From an uncultured bacterium (lineage in GTDB: Bacteria > Pseudomonadota > Alphaproteobacteria > CAISDR01), in NCBI GenBank assembly GCA_903884125.1, contig CAISDR010000528.1, positions 1 to 14,452 of the forward strand: a stretch of 14,452 nucleotides of DNA, written 5' to 3'. The position numbers and the translations under genes were made by a program. The notes below the pieces were generated by a model. The model saw only the letters and a program-made list of their open reading frames with translations. It did not search any database and was not told the origin of the DNA. Positions 7,135-13,721 of this stretch are shown here, piece by piece. The stretch's first letter is position 1; every line of letters starts with the position of its first letter.

Positions 7135-8385
7135 TCAGCCATGCTTTTTCAGATCAGACGAGACTTTTTCGACCTCGCCCAGCAGCCGCAGCACATTGCC
7201 GCCCCAGATCTTGGCGATCTGTTTTTCATCATAACCCCGGCGTACCAGTTCGCGGGTGACATTCAATGTCTCAGACGCATCGTTCCAGCCGGTGATGCCG
7301 CCACCCCCACCGAAATCCGATGAGATGCCCACATGATCAATTCCGGCCAGTTTCACCAGATAGTCGATATGATCGACAAATGCCGCCACATCGGGCTTGG
7401 GATATTTTGCATCCACGCTGGCGCGGGCTTCTTCGAAACTCTGCCATGCCGCAAAATCATCGGCGCCAGGGCGTGATATCCGGGTCTTGGCAATTTCCGC
7501 CATTGCCTTTGCTTTTTCCGGCGCCAGGGGCCGGACATAATTATCAAATGCCACGGTCTGTATGACGCCACCTTTTTCTGCAATGGCCCGGATCTGTTCA
7601 TCATCCAGATTGCGGGGCACATCACATAATGCGCGGGCTGCCGAATGGGATGCAATCACTGGCGCCTGCGAAAGGGCTACAGCCTGCATCACGGATGCTT
7701 TTGAAATATGTGATACGTCAACCATCATGCCAACGCGGTTCATCTCGGCCACTACGTCGCGGCCAAAAGCGCTAAGCCCGTGGTGTTCTTCGGGCTGGTC
7801 GCCCAGATCGGGCCGGGCCATTGAACTGTCGGCAATGTCATTATGGCCAACATGTGCCAGCGTCATATAACGCGCACCCAGGGCATGAAATGCCTGAATA
7901 CGGGAAATGTCATGGCCGATCGCATAGCCGTTTTCGATGCCGATAAAGGCAAGTTTTCTGCCGCTGGCGGCAATCTTGCGCGCCTGTGATGCCGAATGAA
8001 CCAGCGCAATACGCTTGGGATACATCTCGGTCATACGCTTTATGGCGGCAAACTTGGTCATGGCCTTGGCATAGGCCTGGTCATATCCCGCTTCATCGCG
8101 TTTGGTCTGGCCCATATAGACAATAAAGAATGCGCCTTTAAGGCCACCTTCTTCCATTTTCACCAGATCAACCTGCATCGGCGTACGCACCCCCGGATCA
8201 ACGCCGGGGGCGGTCAGGTCGCTTGGGATATCCACATGCGAGTCGATAGTCAGAATATGGGCATGGATCTTCCGGGCCCTGGCATCGATTTCGGCATCAC
8301 TGGGCGCGCCAAGCGCATGACCTGTGGTCAGGCAAAGGGTTGAACCCAACAGGACGGCCATTGCCCGATAGTGAATGCCTGACAT
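7135..8385 (-). CDS. Exported membrane dipeptidase (peptidase M19)
   Basis: A zinc dipeptidase of the renal dipeptidase family, 416 residues from ATG 8385. Metal ligands are in place: H50-x-D52 in DSHVDIP, the bridging E151 in FIGIENG, H226 in VDVSHIS and H247 in IASHSAA; the GIDHVGISSDFGGG segment near the C-terminus is also typical. Residues 1-27 form a signal peptide (short basic start, hydrophobic AVLLGSTLCLTTGHALG) with cleavage likely near residue 24-26, so it should act in the periplasm. An open frame extends 36 codons upstream to 8493, but 8385 is preferred because it gives a clean signal peptide and has AAAGG eight bases ahead. The longer form would also overlap the divergent gene. 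Typical substrates are L,D- or D-containing dipeptides; peptide recycling from peptidoglycan is possible. Followed 15 bp later by the CgeB-like glycosyltransferase. Confidence 0.93.
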   Translation of the reverse strand: MSGIHYRAMAVLLGSTLCLTTGHALGAPSDAEIDARARKIHAHILTIDSHVDIPSDLTAPGVDPGVRTPMQVDLVKMEEGGLKGAFFIVYMGQTKRDEAGYDQAYAKAMTKFAAIKRMTEMYPKRIALVHSASQARKIAASGRKLAFIGIENGYAIGHDISRIQAFHALGARYMTLAHVGHNDIADSSMARPDLGDQPEEHHGLSAFGRDVVAEMNRVGMMVDVSHISKASVMQAVALSQAPVIASHSAARALCDVPRNLDDEQIRAIAEKGGVIQTVAFDNYVRPLAPEKAKAMAEIAKTRISRPGADDFAAWQSFEEARASVDAKYPKPDVAAFVDHIDYLVKLAGIDHVGISSDFGGGGGITGWNDASETLNVTRELVRRGYDEKQIAKIWGGNVLRLLGEVEKVSSDLKKHG

Positions 8386-8463
8386 GATCTGACCTTTCAA
8401 AATATGTGCCGGATACAGTCTTGGCTTTCCGGTGTTTCCAACCCATGCTATCCGATAAATTCC

Positions 8464-9852
8464 ATGCAGCCAGCACAAAGAATCAGGGGTCAATCAGATT
8501 TGCCGATAGCATTGACACCGCTGACCGGACTGCCGTTACCAGACGCGCTGATCTCCAGCCTATGTCTTGATCCGGGTTTCAGATCGGCCTGGGCGGCGAT
8601 TGGTCTGATTTTTCAGCATTCAGGTCTGCCCGCGATGGGCCTGAATGCGCTGGCGCGGGCTTATGAACTCAGTCCAGATGACGCGAATATCTCACGCCTG
8701 CTGGCGCAGGCGCATCTTGCCCAAAATGATCCGGCATCGGCCCTGTTGCTGGTTCAGCCATTACTGATCGCGGAACCGTTTCGCGCTGATCTGCACGCAC
8801 TGATGGCGGAAATACGCGAAGCCCTGGGACAAAGTGCCGGGGCGCGCGATCACCAGATGGAAGCTATGCGTTTGCGCGGCGGGGTTCTTAGCGTGCCTGC
8901 AACGGGTGCGCCTCAAGCCCGAATTCTTTTCCTGTGTTCGATAAACGGTGCTGATCTGCCGTTGGATTTTCTCTTCGACAATGCCCGGTTTGACATGACC
9001 TTCATTTATCCGGGCCTTGGTGAACCGGAAGCTGAATTACCAGCATGTGATCTTGTCTTTAATGCCGTTGCCGATCCCGATGTTGGATCTGCTGATTTTG
9101 CAGCAGTTACAGAGTTTCTGGGTAACAGGTCCGATCTGGCGGCTTTAGCGTTATTGAACCCACCATCTAAGCTGCCGCGCACGCGGCGCGACCAACTGGC
9201 CGAAATGGTGACAGGCATTAACGGCCTGCTGGTGCCCCGTACCATTCGCCTATCCTGTGATGAATTGTCAGGCATGGCCAATGACCCGGAAATCCTTGTG
9301 CATCCAAAACTGGTCCGCACTGCCGGAACCCATGGCGGCGATGCGCTGGAGCGGGTATCAAATTCGGCCCAATTGGCCGATTTCCTGAAACAGCATCCGG
9401 CTGATAACTATTATCTGACCGACTATGTGGACTTTCGTTCAGATGATGGCTGGTTCCGGAAATACCGGTTCATTTTCATCAATCGAAAGCCCTATCCTTT
9501 TCATCTGGCGATTATGGATCAGTGGAAGATCCATTATTGGCGTGCGGGCATGTCGGTTGATGCCTGGAAATGCGCTGAAGAGGAACGCTTCATGCGCGAT
9601 GCTGCCAGTACGTTTTCACACGCTGCACTAAATGCTGTCAGTGAAATCGGTCGGGCCATGGACCTTGATTATGGCGGACTCGACTGTGGTCTGATGCCGG
9701 ATGGCCGGGTCATTGTGTTCGAAGCAAATGCCGCGATGCTGGTTCACCTCAACGATGATCCGGTAGCCTATCCCTACAAGCATGAACTTGTGCCGCTTAT
9801 CCGCGACCAGATGTCAGCGTATCTTTTGTCTCAGGTGTCAGATCGCAGGTGA
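8464..9852 (+). CDS. TPR / ATP-grasp fusion protein of unknown function
   Basis: A 462-residue soluble protein with two parts. Residues about 35-125 are alpha-helical tetratricopeptide-like repeats (AWAAIGLIFQHSG, ALARAYELSPDDANI, LLAQAHLAQNDPASAL). From about 140 on there is a Rossmann-like segment (ARILFLCSINGADL) followed by what looks like an ATP-grasp ligase domain. It has HPKLVRTAGTHGGD at 280-293 as the glycine-rich ATP loop, YYLTDYVDF as the hinge, KYRFIFINRKPYPFHLAI, and a metal site D407...E420-A-N422 in GLDCGLMPDGRVIVFEAN. ATP-grasp enzymes join a carboxylate to an amine or thiol through an acyl-phosphate; the substrate here is unknown, possibly a peptide or protein held by the TPRs. 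An ATG at 8404 would add 20 residues that look non-coding, and neither start has a good Shine-Dalgarno. It diverges from the dipeptidase and overlaps the next gene tail to tail by 56 bp. Confidence 0.8.
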   Translation: MQPAQRIRGQSDLPIALTPLTGLPLPDALISSLCLDPGFRSAWAAIGLIFQHSGLPAMGLNALARAYELSPDDANISRLLAQAHLAQNDPASALLLVQPLLIAEPFRADLHALMAEIREALGQSAGARDHQMEAMRLRGGVLSVPATGAPQARILFLCSINGADLPLDFLFDNARFDMTFIYPGLGEPEAELPACDLVFNAVADPDVGSADFAAVTEFLGNRSDLAALALLNPPSKLPRTRRDQLAEMVTGINGLLVPRTIRLSCDELSGMANDPEILVHPKLVRTAGTHGGDALERVSNSAQLADFLKQHPADNYYLTDYVDFRSDDGWFRKYRFIFINRKPYPFHLAIMDQWKIHYWRAGMSVDAWKCAEEERFMRDAASTFSHAALNAVSEIGRAMDLDYGGLDCGLMPDGRVIVFEANAAMLVHLNDDPVAYPYKHELVPLIRDQMSAYLLSQVSDRR

Positions 9853-12547
9853 CCATTACAATCGATGGATCGTCGGGTTCTGCATGAACGCTGAATCCCA
9901 GTTCCTTGGCCATAGCGATCATGGTGGCGTTTTCGCGCAGCACATGGCCGAATACCTGTGAAATGCCACGTGAACGGGCATAATCCAGAATGCGTTTCAT
10001 CAGTTTCCAGCCCAGACCGATGCCTTTGAGATCTGATCTTACCAGCACCGCGTATTCGGCCCGTTCGCCGTCGGGATCTGCTGTAATGCGCACCACGCCC
10101 ACAATTTCAGGACTCGGGGTTCGCGGATCAATTGCAACCAGCGCCATTTCCCGATCATAGTCGATCTGGCTGAGGCGGGCTGCCATTTGCGGCGCCAGAT
10201 GGCGCACTGCCGAAAAAAACCTCAGGCGTGAATCTTCGGGCGTTACCTTTTCAATCATGTCTTGTAGTAAGGGCGCATCTTCGGGGCGTATCGGGCGCAG
10301 GTCGAAATGCTGCCCGTGGGGCGTTATGATCTTATCCTCAAGCGCCTGTGGGTAGGCGCGAATGGCAAGTCGCCGCTGACCGGCATCGACCACGGGCTTG
10401 ACCCGGATACGCGCATCCAGTGCGATCACACCATCGGCATCCACCAGTAATGGATTGATGTCGATTTCCGTTATCTCGGGTGCATCAATTACCAGCTGAG
10501 AAATCTTGGTCAATGTCAGACTAAGTGCGGCCAGATCGGCTGCCGGTTTGCCGCGATGGGCCTCCAGCACGCGGGATATGCGGGTCTGGGCTATCAGGTC
10601 GCGGGCTAATGGATCATTCAGCGGCACCAGCGCCACCGCCTTGTCGCCAACGCGTTCGACAGATGTGCCACCCTGACCAAACAGGATCACCGGGCCGAAT
10701 GTCAGGTCCGTTGCCATGCCGACAATGGTTTCAACGGCATCGGCCCGCCGGATCATTTCCTGAACCGAAAATCCTTCAATCCGGGCATCAGGCTTGGCCC
10801 GCGCTATGCGTGCCAGCATGTCGGATGCAGCCTGTTCAACCGCATCGGCCCCCATCAGTCCCAATGCCACGCCGCCCACATCCGATTTGTGCGTGATATC
10901 CGGTGACAGGATTTTGACCGCAATGGTTTTGACCCCCTCGGCCATCAGGGCGGTTGCGGCATCCTTTGCCCCGGCAGGTGTCTTTGCCACAACGGTCCGG
11001 GCAATGGGAATGTTATAGGCCGCCAGCACCGCCTTTGCCTGAGGTTCGGTCAGCCATTCCTGGCCGTCATCCAGTGCCTTTTGCAGAATGGTCCGTGCGG
11101 TATGGCTGTCCGGTGTCAGGCTGCCGGACAGATTGGCCGGTGCCTCGCGCAGCAATGCCTGATTCTTGCGATAGCGCACCAGATGCATAAAGGCGCGTAC
11201 CGCAAGTTCGGGGGTTTCGTAAGTGGGGATATGATGGGCCACCAGATCCTTGCGGCCTTCAACCGCCGCTGGCCCGCCAAGCCATGCCGATAGCAGCGCT
11301 GGTTTGGGTCGGCCCTTGTTGACCCCTTCGCGTGGTTTTGCGGCAGCATCGACCACCGCATGGGCGGCATCAGACGAATCGGCAATGCCCGTGGGACAAT
11401 TCATCACCAGAATGCCATCCACACCCGGATCATTGATCACAGCGCTCAACGCCGCCCCATAACGCGATCCGGGGGCATCGCCGATGATGTCGACCGGATT
11501 GCCCTTGGACCAGGAACGAGGCAGCACGGCGTTTAACTGGTCAATCGTCTCTGGTGCCAGTTCCGCCAGACGCCCGCCCTGATCAATCAGGAAATCGGTT
11601 GCCATGACCCCGATCCCGCCGCCATTGGTGATGATCGCCAGGCGGTCGCCGGTCACCGTGATGCCAGCAGCCAGTGTTTCAACCGCGGTAAATAATTCTT
11701 CCAGCTCGTAGACGCGCAGCATGCCCGCCCGTCTGAAAGCCGAATCAACCACATCATCGGCACCGGCCATAGCACCGGTATGACTGGCCGCAGCCTTGGC
11801 CCCCTCGGCGCGGCGTCCGGCCTTGACCACGATCACGGGCTTAAGGCGGGCAGCCCGCCTTGCAGCTGACATGAATTTGCGCGGGTTGGTCACGGCTTCG
11901 ATATAGAGCAGGATGGCACGCACATGGGGGGCTTCCGCCAGATAATCCAGCATGTCGCCAAAATCGATATCGGCCATATCGCCAAGTGACACCACATGGG
12001 AAAAGCCGATGCCGCGCCCTTTTGCCCAGTCCAGAACCGAGGTCAGGACCGCCCCTGACTGCGCGACAAAGGCTATTTCCCCAACCAAGGGATGCCCGGG
12101 CGTGAACGAGGCATTTAAGCCGATGCCGGGAACGGCGATGCCCAGACAATTGGGGCCCACCACCCTCATCAGATAAGGTTTGGCTGCCAATAACAGGTCT
12201 GCCTGAAGCTTTTTGCCTTCTGGTCCCAGTTCCCCGAAGCCTGCGGTCAGCACGACCGCGCCTTTTGTTCCACGCCTGCCCAGATTATCAATCAATGCCG
12301 GGATGGTATCGGGCGGAGTGGCAATGACGGCCAGATCCGGCACTAGCGGCAGGTCATCGACCTGACCATAGGCCAGCGCGCCTTCAATGGCGGTTTCATG
12401 CGGGTTGACCGGCATAATCGGCCCGGCAAACCCGCCTGAAAACAGGTTATGAGCCAATGCATGGCCGACCGACTGAGCCCGGCGGGATGCCCCGATAAGG
12501 GCGATGGATTGGGGTGCAAAGACAAAATCAAGGTTTCGGATAGTCAT
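9797..12547 (-). CDS. ADP-forming acyl-CoA synthetase / GNAT fusion (Pat-like protein acyltransferase)
   Basis: A 916-residue cytoplasmic protein with the full domain order of Pat/YfiQ. A CoA-binding Rossmann domain lies at about 1-130 (SIALIGASRRAQSVGHALAH; GPNCLG at 131-136), followed by succinyl-CoA-ligase-like domains to about 460. An ATP-grasp domain spans about 495-720 (VKILSPDITHKSDVGGV, FGQGGTSVERVGD, EIDINPLLVD). A GNAT acetyltransferase covers about 748-905 (DLRPIRPED; E831 in AEYAVLV; acetyl-CoA loop RSDLKGIGLG at 837-846). Pat enzymes acetylate the active-site lysine of Acs and so shut it off; acs is in this window. Notably, H256 in ASHTGAMAG, the phospho-histidine of true ADP-forming acetyl-CoA synthetases, is present, as is H553 in the ATP-grasp part, so the synthetase half may be active. 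The 3' end overlaps the convergent ATP-grasp gene. Confidence 0.94.
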   Translation of the reverse strand: MTIRNLDFVFAPQSIALIGASRRAQSVGHALAHNLFSGGFAGPIMPVNPHETAIEGALAYGQVDDLPLVPDLAVIATPPDTIPALIDNLGRRGTKGAVVLTAGFGELGPEGKKLQADLLLAAKPYLMRVVGPNCLGIAVPGIGLNASFTPGHPLVGEIAFVAQSGAVLTSVLDWAKGRGIGFSHVVSLGDMADIDFGDMLDYLAEAPHVRAILLYIEAVTNPRKFMSAARRAARLKPVIVVKAGRRAEGAKAAASHTGAMAGADDVVDSAFRRAGMLRVYELEELFTAVETLAAGITVTGDRLAIITNGGGIGVMATDFLIDQGGRLAELAPETIDQLNAVLPRSWSKGNPVDIIGDAPGSRYGAALSAVINDPGVDGILVMNCPTGIADSSDAAHAVVDAAAKPREGVNKGRPKPALLSAWLGGPAAVEGRKDLVAHHIPTYETPELAVRAFMHLVRYRKNQALLREAPANLSGSLTPDSHTARTILQKALDDGQEWLTEPQAKAVLAAYNIPIARTVVAKTPAGAKDAATALMAEGVKTIAVKILSPDITHKSDVGGVALGLMGADAVEQAASDMLARIARAKPDARIEGFSVQEMIRRADAVETIVGMATDLTFGPVILFGQGGTSVERVGDKAVALVPLNDPLARDLIAQTRISRVLEAHRGKPAADLAALSLTLTKISQLVIDAPEITEIDINPLLVDADGVIALDARIRVKPVVDAGQRRLAIRAYPQALEDKIITPHGQHFDLRPIRPEDAPLLQDMIEKVTPEDSRLRFFSAVRHLAPQMAARLSQIDYDREMALVAIDPRTPSPEIVGVVRITADPDGERAEYAVLVRSDLKGIGLGWKLMKRILDYARSRGISQVFGHVLRENATMIAMAKELGFSVHAEPDDPSIVMVTCDLTPETKDTLTSGRG

Positions 12548-12813
12548 GCGCCCAATCTAATCCATTAATGACGACAATACCGCGACCAGATTTTGCGGCC
12601 CGTAGTCGCGGCCTGCCTTGGCCAGCCAAAGGAGCAAACCCACCAAATCACAGTGCCTGGCGGTGCCACCAAGGGGAAAATCTGGCCCGGCTGGCCCATA
12701 TTGGTCGTCAAAGACTTGCGCCGCCGGTTCATGTGTGGCAATTGAACCGCCTTCCCAAGGTCGGTGGCCATGTGGTCCGCGCTTAGCCGCATGCCCCAAG
12801 CCATCGCCTCGGC
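12548..12813. other. Intergenic region between the Pat-like gene and tRNA-Thr; no supported gene
   Basis: This 266-bp stretch has open frames on both strands, but the longer ones run through the tRNA and none matches a family I know. It should contain the promoter of the leftward Pat-like gene and that of the rightward tRNA. I see no convincing -35/-10 pair. An inverted repeat CCGCGAC / GTCGCGG (12580-12586 and 12605-12611) lies about 33-64 bp ahead of the Pat-like start and could be an operator or leader hairpin. Confidence 0.4.
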
Positions 12814-12888
<75 letters not shown>

Positions 12889-12930
12889 TTAACCAACTAA
12901 AAATCCACGCTGATTTCCCTTATGCTGCTG

Positions 12931-12966
12931 GCCCCAGGAGGGTCTTTGGCACCGCTACCCTGGGGC
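12931..12966. other. Hairpin between tRNA-Thr and the broken peroxiredoxin gene
   Basis: GCCCCAGG (12931-12938) and CCTGGGGC (12959-12966) form an eight-pair perfect stem around a 20-base loop. It lies 42 bases downstream of the tRNA and 39 bases past the distal stop of the leftward peroxiredoxin gene. It could mark transcript ends for either, but neither strand shows a following T-run. Confidence 0.35.
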
Positions 12967-13005
12967 GCGCTGATGTTAACGGGTCGCATACCATAGATGG
13001 GCAGC

Positions 13006-13497
13006 TTACCCTGCCAGGGCGTCGTCAACGCGCGTGCAGGTTAATTGTCCTGAATCCGTCTCGACAGAAACGCGCTGAACAATCAGATTTTTTGCGACAA
13101 TAAGAAAGCGTTTGGACCGGCGTCCCAAGAACAGTCCGGTGCCTTCAAAGGCCAGCCCGGCCCTGTAGCCAAATTCAAGATTGCCGTCTGATAAAAAATT
13201 GATGCGGGAGCGTGGGTCGACCTCTTTGCTCTACGAGTCTAAAACCCAGGGATCATTTTCTGCAAAGCAGAAAACCTGATCAATGCCGGCAGATTGCAGC
13301 TTATCAATTCCTTCAAGGATATTTGGCACGTGATGACGGGTGCAGGCGGGAACATAGGCGCCAACCAAACCAAAAATGACAACTGCCTTTTTCGCCATCA
13401 GCTGATGGAGACGAACCTCGCTTGGCGCATCATTCACAAGCGTGGCGAGGGAGCAGTTTGGTAACTGATCGCCAACTTTTATCTGTGTGAACACCAT
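13006..13497 (-). pseudogene. Prx5-like peroxiredoxin interrupted by an in-frame amber codon
   Basis: Reading leftward from ATG 13497 (AAGGGA lies a few bases ahead), 88 residues of a Prx5/AhpE-like thiol peroxidase end at TAG (13233-13231). The N-terminal part has IKVGDQLPNCSLATL, VVIFGLVGAYVPACTRHHVPN with the peroxidatic cysteine at C52, and ENDPWVLDS. Past the stop the same frame continues without any break for 74 more residues: SKEVDPRSRINFLSDGN, FEGTGLFLGRRSKRF and a final VDDALAG, ending at TAA (13008-13006). The total of 163 codons is the normal Prx5 length. The TAG sits where relatives have tryptophan (NDPFVL-x-x-W), so one TGG to TAG change explains it. The catalytic motif is also unusual: the usual PGAFTPTC reads VGAYVPAC, lacking the P and T. 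A longer open frame to 13572 exists but its extra 25 residues look unrelated. Nonsense mutation, readthrough or sequencing error are all possible. Confidence 0.85.
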
Positions 13498-13589
13498 AGG
13501 AAATCCCTTTTCTATCCAGTTGATTGCAATCCAGGGGCTGGTTGTATGACAGGCGATGCTGACGGGCTCCATCGATCCATATTCAGTAG

Positions 13590-13595
13590 ATTATA
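13590..13595 (-). promoter_or_regulatory. Candidate -10 box for the peroxiredoxin gene
   Basis: On the minus strand this is a perfect TATAAT, 93 bp upstream of the ATG at 13497, in the gap after the DUF1223 gene. No good -35 match lies 16-18 bp further up, so the promoter call is tentative. Confidence 0.35.
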
Positions 13596-13691
13596 TAGCA
13601 GATGCGGTATGATTGACGATCCTTACCGCGCATCCAAAGATCCCGTAGGGACCATGCGCCACCGGTTCGGCAGGTTGGTGCCATTATTGGT

Positions 13692-13720
13692 CTGATGCGA
13701 TGGATCTGTGATCCAATCAG
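13692..13720 (-). terminator. Candidate 3'-end hairpin of the DUF1223 gene
   Basis: One base past the DUF1223 stop codon, CTGAT pairs with ATCAG and TGGATC with GATCCA around a three-base loop, giving eleven pairs with a four-base bulge (GCGA) on one side. The position suits a terminator or mRNA-stabilising hairpin, but no U-run follows, so intrinsic termination is uncertain. Confidence 0.35.
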
Positions 13721-13721
13721 G

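Noticed and set aside
8386..8493. 36-residue N-terminal extension of the M19 dipeptidase
   Set aside because: ATG at 8385 gives a clean signal peptide with AAAGG at the right distance; the extension would bury it and overlap the divergent gene's leader.
12586..12685. Inverted repeat CCAGATTTT / AAAATCTGG spaced by 82 bases
   Set aside because: Nine matching bases in a region this size can occur by chance, and the sequences around the arms do not extend the pairing or suggest a known RNA.
13231..13233. Frameshift as the cause of the peroxiredoxin interruption
   Set aside because: Codon-by-codon reading shows the N- and C-terminal parts are in the same frame (both stop positions fall in the same phase); only a nonsense codon separates them.
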